Assembly (NCBI RefSeq): GCF_046773475.1
Contig: NZ_CP177239.1
Coordinates: 1 to 64,000 of the forward strand
Reading direction: 5' to 3'
DNA from: Nitratireductor aquimarinus
GTDB lineage: Bacteria; Pseudomonadota; Alphaproteobacteria; Rhizobiales; Rhizobiaceae
Length of the DNA stretch: 64,000 nucleotides
The notes beneath the pieces are model-generated. The model was not told where the DNA came from. It was given only the letters and a program-made list of their open reading frames with translations, and searched no databases. How positions within the stretch are numbered: position 1 is the first letter of the stretch; each line of letters starts with the position of its first letter. The position numbers and the translations under genes are program-made. Positions 31,630 to 38,425 of the stretch are shown here, piece after piece.

Positions 31630-32417
31630 TTCTGGTCATCAATCTCGACCGGGAGAAAAAGCGTCTTCAACACATGCGCAAGGAGTTCTCCGCGCATGGG
31701 CTCGCGTTTCAGCGTGTTGCGGCGGTTGATGCCGCCCGGCTTTCCGACGAGACCATTGCGGCGTATCGAAAGGGCAAACCGAATTTCTACGAACTCGGCG
31801 TCGGTGAGGTGGCCTGTTTTCTTTCCCATCGAAAATGCTGGGAAATCGCGGCGGAAAGTGCGGAAAACCACACGCTTGTGTGCGAGGACGACCTCTTTCT
31901 GGGCGAGAATGCCGGGGAAGTGCTGGCCAGTGGAGACTGGATGCCTGCCGACGGCGGGATCGTGAAGGTGGAAGCGTCACGCTTCAAGACCCTTGTGGGC
32001 AAGGTTCCCGTGGCGGAAATTGCGGGCCATGGCGTCTTCGCGCTTCATCGCGATTATGCCGGTGCGGGCGCCTACATCATCTCCCGCGACTGCGCGCGCG
32101 AACTGCTGGCGCTGACGGAGACGTTTTGCGATCCTGCGGATCAGTTTCTGTTCAACCGTACGGTGCCGGGGTGGCATGGCAGGCCGATCTATCAGCTGAT
32201 GCCCGCAGTGGCGATCCAGGAAGTTTTTCTGAAACCGGCATCCGGTCAGGCGCTTGGCAGCGCTCTGCAGGGTGAGCGGCGCACCAAGCGGCGTACGGGC
32301 TTTGACAAGCTGCGCCGTGAAGCGGCGCGCCCCTTCGAGCAATTGGGTGGGGTGATCAGCGGCGTGGTAACCGGACTTTTCTCCGACCGTCGCTGGGTGC
32401 GTGTCCCTTTCCGCTGA
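31623..32417 (+). CDS. Glycosyltransferase family 25 protein (2 of 3)
   Basis: A 264-residue GT25 paralogue. LILVINLDREKKRLQHMRKEF is the canonical start, GVGEVACFLSHRKCWEIA the central block, LVCEDDLFLGENAG the catalytic EDD, and AYIISRDCARELLAL the late conserved strand. The C-terminal 50 residues are basic and likely bind the membrane. It begins 7 bp inside the preceding GT25 and is followed by a 155-bp AT-rich gap. The shared LGENAG and ISRDCA segments show that this gene and the third GT25 are closer to each other than to the first. Confidence 0.88.
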   Translation: MLILVINLDREKKRLQHMRKEFSAHGLAFQRVAAVDAARLSDETIAAYRKGKPNFYELGVGEVACFLSHRKCWEIAAESAENHTLVCEDDLFLGENAGEVLASGDWMPADGGIVKVEASRFKTLVGKVPVAEIAGHGVFALHRDYAGAGAYIISRDCARELLALTETFCDPADQFLFNRTVPGWHGRPIYQLMPAVAIQEVFLKPASGQALGSALQGERRTKRRTGFDKLRREAARPFEQLGGVISGVVTGLFSDRRWVRVPFR

Positions 32418-32517
32418 AAGGAAGGGACGGATCTCACCAGAATGATGGGCCCTTGTTGATTAAATTAAATTCCGCCTAATTTACGTGGCAATTGCTGGTT
32501 TATAAGGTCGTTTATTG

Positions 32518-32531
32518 CGACTCAGGAGTCG
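32518..32531. promoter_or_regulatory. Palindrome in AT-rich gap before third GT25 gene
   Basis: CGACTC-AG-GAGTCG, a perfect 6-2-6 inverted repeat 41 bp before the ATG. The gap (32418-32572) is unusually AT-rich for this window (TTGATTAAATTAAAT near 32456), so it probably holds a separate promoter for the last two sugar genes. Confidence 0.4.
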
Positions 32532-32572
32532 GTTTAATCTGATTTCTGCAATAAATTGGCAGTGTCGAGTAA

Positions 32573-33364
32573 ATGAAGCTATACCTGATAAACCTTCGCA
32601 GGGCAGAAGATCGCCTGGCGCTGCTCCGCGAGCGTTTCGGGGCGGCGGGGCTTGAGGTTACGCGCGTCGAAGGCGTCGACGGCAGATTGCTGGACCAGTC
32701 CGAGCTGGATCGGCACATTTCCGGGGAAGGGCGCTGGGGACGGCTGACGCCGGGCGAGGTCGGCTGTTTTCTGAGCCATCGGGCCTGCTGGCGCGCCCTG
32801 CTTGAGGATGGCGGGCGCTTTGGCGCTGTCTTTGAGGATGATGTTCTGCTTGGCGAGAATGCCGGCGCGGTTCTGGGCGACACTGCCTGGATCCCCGAGG
32901 ACGCGGATATCGTGAAGATCGAGACGACCGCATCGCGTGTCTTTTTGGACGCAGAAGCCCGTGGCGCTGTCGATGGTCGAACGCTCCATCGTCTGCGTTC
33001 GTCGCACTATTGCGCGGCAGGTTACATCGTCTCGCGCGATTGCGCGCAGAGGCTTCTGTCGCAGAGCGAAGCATTCTGCGAGGCGCTGGACGATTTTCTC
33101 TTCAGTGGTCTCTCGCCGGTCTTCAAGTCATCGAGGATCTATCAGCTTTCACCGGCGATCTGCGTTCAGCAATGGGAAACGACGGGCGACGGCAGAACGC
33201 ATGACCCGCACACCAGCATTGAAGGGCGCGACGACAAGGTGAAGCGCAGGCTGCCGCCAGGCGAGAGGCTGCGCGAGGTCTGGGGTAAGGAAAGCCGGAC
33301 GCTGACAAACAAACTCATGGGACTTGCCGGTAAACGCCGGCGGCAGGTCGTGGAGTTCCGTTAA
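32573..33364 (+). CDS. Glycosyltransferase family 25 protein (3 of 3)
   Basis: A 263-residue GT25 paralogue. MKLYLINLRRAEDRLALLRERF opens it, LTPGEVGCFLSHRACWRALL and AVFEDDVLLGENAG hold the catalytic acidic cluster, and AGYIVSRDCAQRLLSQSEAFC matches paralogue 2. It likely transfers a hexose to the LPS outer core. Its stop is one base before the ATG of the next gene. AT-rich DNA upstream suggests its own promoter and possibly a separate evolutionary arrival from the first two GT25 genes. Confidence 0.88.
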   Translation: MKLYLINLRRAEDRLALLRERFGAAGLEVTRVEGVDGRLLDQSELDRHISGEGRWGRLTPGEVGCFLSHRACWRALLEDGGRFGAVFEDDVLLGENAGAVLGDTAWIPEDADIVKIETTASRVFLDAEARGAVDGRTLHRLRSSHYCAAGYIVSRDCAQRLLSQSEAFCEALDDFLFSGLSPVFKSSRIYQLSPAICVQQWETTGDGRTHDPHTSIEGRDDKVKRRLPPGERLREVWGKESRTLTNKLMGLAGKRRRQVVEFR

Positions 33365-33365
33365 G

Positions 33366-34148
33366 ATGCAGTATCCGTCTTCCTGGCTTTCCAGCCGTGA
33401 TCAGATCGCACCTGATTGGCGAGACCGCATTTTCGTGTTCTGGCTGGGGCCAGTGGAGCTTTCCGAAACGCGGCTTGAGGGGCTGCGCACACTGACAACA
33501 AGCGAATGCAGGATCCATCTCGTGACCGAGCAGACGCTTGCGAGTTTTGTTCTGCCCGGTCGGCCCTTCCATGCGGCGTTCCAGTTCCTTTCGCCCATTC
33601 ATCAGTCCGATTATCTGCGCGCTTATTTCATGCATCATTTCGGTGGCGGCTACACGGACATCAAGCGCTGCCACGCTTCATGGAAACCCGCATTTGAGGC
33701 AATCGAGCGGGAAGAAGCGCTTGGCGCGGGATATCGTGAAGTGCCGGGTGGCACGGCGCGTTTCCATAAGTCGAAAATCGCGGGCCAGCGGTATTTTCTG
33801 GATAGGCCGGCCGGTGCGCTGGAGATGGCCTGGCGCTATCACAGGACAAAGCGGCTGCGTGCGCATGTGATCGGCAACGGCGCTTTCATCTTCCGGCCTG
33901 ACACGGAACTGACGGGCCGCTGGCTTTCGATTGTCGAAAAGCGGCTGGATATTCTTCTGCCACATCTCAAGGCCAATCCCGCGCGATACCCGAAGGAAGT
34001 GCCGGGCGTTGATTATGGCGACGGGCCTTCACGCTACCCGGTGCCGTGGAGCTTTCTGCTTGGGGATGTGCTTGCGCCGCTCACGCTCGAATATCACCGG
34101 CGCATTCTGCAACTGGTGCCCGCGCCCGATTTCGAAAACTACGAATAG
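33366..34148 (+). CDS. Capsule-type glycosyltransferase (GT32-like/Caps_synth)
   Basis: A 260-residue protein. RIFVFWLGPVELSETRLEGL, then HQSDYLRAYFMHHFGGGYTDIKR, is the DXD-region signature of GT32-like and capsular polysaccharide synthesis proteins: SDYLRxYxMxxFGGxYxDxK, with Asp as metal ligand. GNGAFIFRPDTEL and the C-terminal PVPWSFLLGDVLAPLT follow. It probably adds a sugar to the same LPS or capsule chain. I chose ATG 33366, one base after the GT25 stop; an in-frame start at 33324 lies inside that gene. Confidence 0.82.
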   Translation: MQYPSSWLSSRDQIAPDWRDRIFVFWLGPVELSETRLEGLRTLTTSECRIHLVTEQTLASFVLPGRPFHAAFQFLSPIHQSDYLRAYFMHHFGGGYTDIKRCHASWKPAFEAIEREEALGAGYREVPGGTARFHKSKIAGQRYFLDRPAGALEMAWRYHRTKRLRAHVIGNGAFIFRPDTELTGRWLSIVEKRLDILLPHLKANPARYPKEVPGVDYGDGPSRYPVPWSFLLGDVLAPLTLEYHRRILQLVPAPDFENYE

Positions 34149-34195
34149 CAATGCCGGGTAGGTGCAGGAAGTCGCGATATGCAGCTTCCGCGTGC

Positions 34196-34693
34196 CTAGT
34201 CTATGGCGACGAGGCCTTCGTCCTTGACCTGGCGGATGGTGAGCGCGGTGCGCACCGTGTCGACATTGGGCGCGGAGGTTAACTGCTCGATCACGAAGGT
34301 CTGGAAGGTGGTGAGGTCCGGGGCCACGCAATGCAGCATGAAGTCGGAATCTCCTGACACCATCCATGCGCGGCGCACGATTGGCCATTTGAGCGTGCGC
34401 TCGGCAAACGTCTTGAGCTCCGTCTCGGACTGGTAATGCAGCCCGATGAGGCAGAACGCCACCACGTCGAGACCAAGGGCCGGTGAATTCAGGAGGGCGC
34501 GGTACCCCTTGATGATGCCGCTCTCTTCGAGCCGTTTGACACGGCGAAGACAGGGCGGGGCGGAAATGCCGACGCGCCGCGACAGTTCCACATTGGTCAT
34601 TTTGCCGTCGGCCTGAAGCTCGCGCAGAATTTTCCAGTCGATTGCGTCAAGATCGGCCTGTAGCGGCATTGTGTTTCCCAATTCTGTTGCCAT
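34196..34693 (-). CDS. Lrp/AsnC family transcriptional regulator
   Basis: A 165-residue Lrp/AsnC regulator. The N-terminal helix-turn-helix is LDAIDWKILRELQADGKMTNVELSRRVGIS (residues about 14-43, quoted as two blocks LDAIDWKILRELQ and VELSRRVGIS). SAPPCLRRVKRLEESGII follows, and a RAM ligand domain has MVSGDSDFMLHCVAPDL. It resembles the Lrp beside trxB in other rhizobia. ATG 34693 is the longer start; ATG 34669 (MPLQADLDAIDWKIL) is equally natural. A repeat fragment begins only 3 bp upstream of the longer start, so the native promoter may have been altered. Convergent with the sugar genes. Confidence 0.92.
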   Translation of the reverse strand: MATELGNTMPLQADLDAIDWKILRELQADGKMTNVELSRRVGISAPPCLRRVKRLEESGIIKGYRALLNSPALGLDVVAFCLIGLHYQSETELKTFAERTLKWPIVRRAWMVSGDSDFMLHCVAPDLTTFQTFVIEQLTSAPNVDTVRTALTIRQVKDEGLVAID

Positions 34694-35137
34694 ATCGCCG
34701 TGCGTCCATCTCGGCGCACAAAGGACGATCTACATTTTACTGGAGCATCGGAACAGCCCGAAAAGCGGAAACGCCCCAGCGCGCGAGAATCTCTCCTGCA
34801 CGCAGACCGAAATTAGGGCATGCGTCATGGCAAGCCAAGCAATGCATTTGTTTGCGACGGGCTCTATCCACCGTGTTTGAGGGTATGCAGACTGCGATAA
34901 ACAGCGGTAGCGGCGTTCGGTAGCTGTTGGAAACGCATTCCTCGCCTTGCACAATCGGGTGGTGAATACTTAGATCATGTCACCGAATTGTCCGGATGGT
35001 GGCCTAATAGGTCGGCCGTCCAAAAAATGCGTATCGTTGGCGGGTGGCTGCTTTGATGCGCGCTGAGCCAGAATTGCAGCCGGCAAGCGACCAGATGTCA
35101 GCTTCTGCGGGCCATCGAGGAAGAAAGGATTCACTCC
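34694..35137. other. Intergenic region lrp-trxB with repeat fragments
   Basis: About 440 bp. The first 75 bp are repeat fragments (34697-34770). The rest shows no coding frame with family likeness. The trxB ribosome site GAAAGGA lies at 35122-35128. Promoters for lrp (minus) and trxB (plus) must both lie here; no unambiguous -35/-10 pair stands out. Confidence 0.55.
34697..34770. repeat. Fragments of the dispersed RIME-like element
   Basis: 34697-34733 is a reversed copy of the right half of the 100-bp repeat (CCGTGCGTCC...GCGCACAAAGGACGAT). 34743-34770 is a forward copy of the left-end type, GAGCATCGGAACAGCCCGAAAAG, like the fragment at 45504. The mosaic suggests successive insertions or recombination between copies. 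Confidence 0.6.
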
Positions 35138-36112
35138 ATGTCACGTCGTCATGCACCCGTTCTCATCATTGGTTCGGGTCCGGCCGGATACACGGCCGCC
35201 ATCTATGCGGCGCGCGCCATGCTGAAGCCTCTTCTCGTTGCGGGCATGGAGCAGGGCGGTCAGTTGATGATCACCACCGAGGTGGAGAATTATCCGGGCT
35301 TTGCCGATCCGATCCAGGGCCCCTGGCTGATGGAGCAGATGCGCGGCCAGGCGGAGAATGTCGGCGCGGAAATCGCCAACGACCTGATCGTGGAAGCGGA
35401 TCTTTCCTCGCGCCCCTTCCGGCTCAAGGGCGATTCCGGCACGGAATACACCTGTGACGCGCTCATCATCGCCACAGGCGCAAAGGCGAAGTGGCTTGGC
35501 CTGCCCTCCGAAGAAACCTTCATGGGCTTCGGTGTCTCGGCATGCGCCACCTGCGATGGCTTCTTCTATCGCGGGCGCGACGTCGTGGTGGTCGGCGGCG
35601 GCAATACCGCGGTCGAGGAAGCGCTTTATCTTTCCAATCTCGCCAAGACCGTAACGCTGGTTCATCGCCGCGACGAACTGCGCTCCGAGCGCATTCTGCA
35701 GGAGCGCCTGCTGGCGAAAGAGAATGTGAAGGTCATGTGGGACACGGTGATCGATGAAATCACCGGCACCCCGGCCAAGCCGCCAATGCCGGCATCGGTA
35801 ACGGGCGTGCGCCTCAAGAATGTGCATTCGGGCGAGGTTTCCGAGCTGGCAACGCACGGCGTGTTCGTGGCCATTGGCCATGCGCCGGCGGTCGAGCTGT
35901 TTGAAGGCAAGCTGAAGCAGAAGCCGAATGGCTATCTGTGGACGCAGCCGGGCACGACGCAGACCGACGTGCCGGGTGTGTTTGCAGCGGGCGACGTTGC
36001 CGACGATGTCTACCGTCAGGCGGTCACGGCAGCGGGCCTTGGTTGCATGGCGGCGCTTGAAGCGGAAAAATACCTGGCGGCGCTGGAAACAGAAAAGGCG
36101 GCTGCCGAATAG
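35138..36112 (+). CDS. trxB: Thioredoxin-disulfide reductase
   Basis: A 324-residue FAD/NADPH flavoprotein. The FAD loop is IIGSGPAGYTAAIYAAR (residues 10-26), the redox-active disulfide CATC is at 136-139, the NADPH loop is VVGGGNTAVEEAL, and the C-terminal FAD motif is GVFAAGDVADDVYRQAVTAAG. It keeps thioredoxin reduced. In rhizobia trxB commonly lies between lrp and lsrB, exactly as here. ATG 35138 follows GAAAGGA. The LysR gene begins 77 bp downstream on the same strand and may be cotranscribed. Confidence 0.97.
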   Translation: MSRRHAPVLIIGSGPAGYTAAIYAARAMLKPLLVAGMEQGGQLMITTEVENYPGFADPIQGPWLMEQMRGQAENVGAEIANDLIVEADLSSRPFRLKGDSGTEYTCDALIIATGAKAKWLGLPSEETFMGFGVSACATCDGFFYRGRDVVVVGGGNTAVEEALYLSNLAKTVTLVHRRDELRSERILQERLLAKENVKVMWDTVIDEITGTPAKPPMPASVTGVRLKNVHSGEVSELATHGVFVAIGHAPAVELFEGKLKQKPNGYLWTQPGTTQTDVPGVFAAGDVADDVYRQAVTAAGLGCMAALEAEKYLAALETEKAAAE

Positions 36113-36189
36113 AGCGGGAACAACACGCAACGACAGCCGGGTGGCAACGCCCATAACGGTACGAGCGCCTGACAGAGGAGAACGAGGCG

Positions 36190-37080
36190 TTGGACTGGGA
36201 CAAGCTCAGAGTTTTTCACGCTGCCGCAGAGGCTGGCTCGTTTACGCACGCCGCTGAGATACTGCATCTTTCGCAGTCGGCGATTTCGCGCCAGGTGAGT
36301 GCGCTGGAGCAGGAAGTGGGCGTGCCGCTTTTTCATCGGCACGCGCGCGGCCTCGTTCTGACCGAGCAGGGCGAGATGCTCTACCGCACCGCGCATGAGG
36401 TGCTGATGCAGCTCGAAAGCGTGCGCGTACGGCTGACCGAGGCGAAGGATCGCCCATCCGGCCTGTTGAAGGTCTCCACCACGGTGGGGCTTGGCACGGG
36501 CTGGCTGACGGAGCGTCTGCCGGAGTTCATCGAACTCTATCCGGACATCGAGTTGCAGCTGATCCTCGACAATGAGGAGCTGGATCTGACCATGCGGCAG
36601 GCCGACTGCGCCATTCGCATGCGTCAGCCGCAGCAGCCGGATCTCATTCAGCGCAAGCTGTTCACCGTGCATTTCCACCTGTTCGCATCGCCATCCTATG
36701 TGAACAAGCATGGCAAGCCCTCGTCGATCGCGGATCTGGACAAGCACCGGATCGTGACGTTTGGCGAGGCAGTGCCGCCGCATCTGAGCGACATGAACTG
36801 GCTGGAGACCGCTGGCCGACCAGAGGGCCAAAAGCGCCAGACAGCGCTTCAGATCAACAACATCCTGTCGATCAAGCTGGCCGTTCAGCGTGGTGCCGGC
36901 ATCGCGATGCTGCCTGATTATGTGGTCGGCAAGAGCAACGATCTCGTGCAGCTTATGCCCGAAACGGCGGTGCCATCCTTCGACACCTATTTCTGCTATC
37001 CGAACGTGATGAAAAATCAGGCAAAGCTGCATGCCTTCCGCGATTTCTTGATTTCAAAATCGCGTCATTGGGCATTTTGA
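36190..37080 (+). CDS. lsrB: LysR-family regulator LsrB/VtlR
   Basis: A 296-residue LysR regulator. DWDKLRVFHAAAEAGSFTHA with EILHLSQSAISRQVSALEQEV is the N-terminal helix-turn-helix, and a periplasmic-binding-fold effector domain follows with KVSTTVGLGTGWLTERLPEFI. Two cysteines (QADCAIR, YFCYPN) could sense redox state. The start is TTG 36190, since no ATG is available near the family N-terminus; AGGAG lies 10 bp upstream. Synteny with trxB identifies it as LsrB of Sinorhizobium/VtlR of Brucella and Agrobacterium, which controls oxidative stress, LPS and the AbcR sRNAs. An AbcR-like sRNA follows directly. Confidence 0.9.
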   Translation: MDWDKLRVFHAAAEAGSFTHAAEILHLSQSAISRQVSALEQEVGVPLFHRHARGLVLTEQGEMLYRTAHEVLMQLESVRVRLTEAKDRPSGLLKVSTTVGLGTGWLTERLPEFIELYPDIELQLILDNEELDLTMRQADCAIRMRQPQQPDLIQRKLFTVHFHLFASPSYVNKHGKPSSIADLDKHRIVTFGEAVPPHLSDMNWLETAGRPEGQKRQTALQINNILSIKLAVQRGAGIAMLPDYVVGKSNDLVQLMPETAVPSFDTYFCYPNVMKNQAKLHAFRDFLISKSRHWAF

Positions 37081-37110
37081 CGCAGTATTTCCAAAGAAAT
37101 ACGGCGTGTC

Positions 37111-37144
37111 ATGCAAAATTGCATGGGTGAATTGCAAAATCATG
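37111..37144 (+). promoter_or_regulatory. LysR-type operator upstream of sRNA
   Basis: A perfect inverted repeat ATGCAA-AA-TTGCAT (37111-37124), then a half-site TTGCAAAATCATG (37132-37144). Relative to the predicted start near 37183 these lie at about -72 to -59 and -51 to -39, the recognition and activation sites of a typical LysR promoter. LsrB/VtlR from the adjacent gene is the natural candidate. Confidence 0.7.
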
Positions 37145-37147
37145 TGG

Positions 37148-37176
37148 TTGTTATTTAGGCGGCGATTGCCCATATG
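37148..37176 (+). promoter_or_regulatory. Promoter of AbcR-like sRNA
   Basis: TTGTTA (37148-37153), 17-bp spacer, CATATG (37171-37176), predicting transcription from about 37183. The -35 box is poor, as expected for an activator-dependent promoter, and abuts the LysR half-site. Confidence 0.6.
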
Positions 37177-37182
37177 AGAGGC

Positions 37183-37297
37183 ACTCCCGGGGGCGTTCTC
37201 CTCCCATTTGCCCCCGCGAGTGTTCCCCTCTGGAGGTTTCGCCTATATGGCACTTCCAATGACTAAGCCGGATCTCTTTTGATCCGGCTCTTTTTTT
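37183..37297 (+). ncRNA. abcR: AbcR (alpha-r15) family trans-acting small RNA
   Basis: A non-coding transcript of about 115 nt. Hairpin 1 pairs CACTC..GGGGGC with GCCCCC..GAGTG and exposes CTCCTCCC, an anti-Shine-Dalgarno stretch, in its loop. A second unpaired or weakly paired block, TTCCCCTCTGGAGG, follows. An intrinsic terminator ends it (9-bp stem, seven T). Two pyrimidine-rich seed regions plus terminator are the hallmark of the Rhizobiales AbcR/alpha-r15 sRNAs, which with Hfq repress ABC-transporter mRNAs. Location after LsrB/VtlR, a known AbcR regulator in relatives, strengthens the call. Only one copy is present in this gap. Confidence 0.78.
37266..37297 (+). terminator. Intrinsic terminator of the sRNA
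   Basis: AGCCGGATC, loop TCTTTT, GATCCGGCT, then C and TTTTTTT. A perfect 9-bp stem, one of the strongest terminators in the window, consistent with an Hfq-dependent sRNA 3' end. Confidence 0.95.
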
Positions 37298-37321
37298 ATC
37301 TGCACCCCAAAATCGCGATTG

Positions 37322-38305
37322 TCAGCGATAGAGCTGTTCGTTTTCGAGCCCCGCATAAAGCGCGGCAACCTCTTCGCCATAGCCGTTGAAGAGCTGCGTG
37401 GGCACGGTCTCGCCCGTGTGGAGGACACGCTCTTCCGCCTGGCTCCAGCGCGGATGCGGAACCTGCGGGTTCACATTGGCCCAGAAGCCGTATTCGCTGG
37501 CCGCGATCTCTTCCCAGAAGCTGACGGGCCGCTCTTCCGTGAAGCTGATCCGCCGGATCGATTTGATGGACTTGAAGCCGTATTTCCAGGGCAGGGCGAG
37601 GCGCAGGGGCGCGCCGAACTGTTTTGCAAGCGGCTTGCCATAGACGCCCGTCACCATGAAGGCGAGGTCGTTGGCCGCTTCCTCCATCGTGACGCCTTCC
37701 ACATAAGGCCAGGGATACCAGACCTGTTTCTGTCCGCCGGCAACGCTCGGGTCGTTGAACGTCTCGAAACGCACATAGCGGGCGGCTGAGAGCGGACTGG
37801 CGAGCGCCACAAGGGCGGAAAGCGGAAAACCCGTCCACGGAACGGTCATCGACCATGCCTCAACGCAGCGATGCCGGTAGAGACGTTCTTCCAGCGGCAT
37901 GCGTTTGACCAGATCCTCGAAGGCGATGGTCATGGGCTTTTCCACCAGACCGTCGATCTCGATGTCCCACGGATGGGTGGGCAGCGCCTGTGCGGCGCGC
38001 GCGATCTGCTTGTGGGAACCGAATTCGTAGAAATTGTTGTAGGCGCTGCTGACGTCTTCCGGCGTCACGTCACGTTCGATCGTGTAGGCCGTGTTGCGCT
38101 CTGCCGGATAAAGCGCGGCGGTGCGGCCTGCGGCGTCATCCCCGCCCTGCGCCCGTGCCATCCCGGGTAGCAACCCGGCGCCGGCAATCGCGCCCATGCC
38201 AAGCCCCAGCCCTTTCAGAATGGTCCGGCGGTTGGCGAAAACGTCTTCCGGCGTGGCCGCATGTTCGGCGACCGCCCAGCGCGGGCGGCGGTGGATGGCG
38301 GGCAT
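37322..38305 (-). CDS. msrP: Protein-methionine-sulfoxide reductase catalytic subunit MsrP
   Basis: A 327-residue molybdopterin enzyme (YedY family). The Tat signal ANRRTILKGLGLGMGAIAGAG lies at about residues 26-46. YNNFYEFGSHK, RHRCVEAWSMTVPWTGFPL with the molybdenum-ligand Cys, and LPWKYGFKSIKSI mark the catalytic fold. It repairs oxidised methionine in periplasmic proteins using electrons from the membrane heme protein MsrQ, but no msrQ is adjacent. I chose ATG 38305; the frame is open to 38383. Its position beside the LsrB/AbcR/trxB redox cluster suits an oxidative-stress role. Its 3' end faces the sRNA terminator. Confidence 0.95.
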   Translation of the reverse strand: MPAIHRRPRWAVAEHAATPEDVFANRRTILKGLGLGMGAIAGAGLLPGMARAQGGDDAAGRTAALYPAERNTAYTIERDVTPEDVSSAYNNFYEFGSHKQIARAAQALPTHPWDIEIDGLVEKPMTIAFEDLVKRMPLEERLYRHRCVEAWSMTVPWTGFPLSALVALASPLSAARYVRFETFNDPSVAGGQKQVWYPWPYVEGVTMEEAANDLAFMVTGVYGKPLAKQFGAPLRLALPWKYGFKSIKSIRRISFTEERPVSFWEEIAASEYGFWANVNPQVPHPRWSQAEERVLHTGETVPTQLFNGYGEEVAALYAGLENEQLYR

Positions 38306-38391
38306 GGCTTTCTCCAGCTTGCTTTTCCAGTTTGTCCAAGTGGTAGGGCCAGATGCCCGCCTGTCAAAATCACACGACTTCACGATTGTGT

Positions 38392-38416
38392 GCCGCAGGG
38401 GCTGAAGCCCTGCGGC
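38392..38416 (-). terminator. Hairpin after EF-G paralogue
   Basis: GCCGCAGGG, 7-base loop, CCCTGCGGC: a perfect 9-bp stem 10 bp past the stop of the minus-strand EF-G-like gene. It lacks a T-run on that strand. Confidence 0.45.
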
Positions 38417-38425
38417 TGTTGCCGC

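Noticed and set aside
34780..35130. Possible tRNA or small RNA gene before trxB
   Set aside because: No cloverleaf, no GTTCRA arm and no terminator were found.
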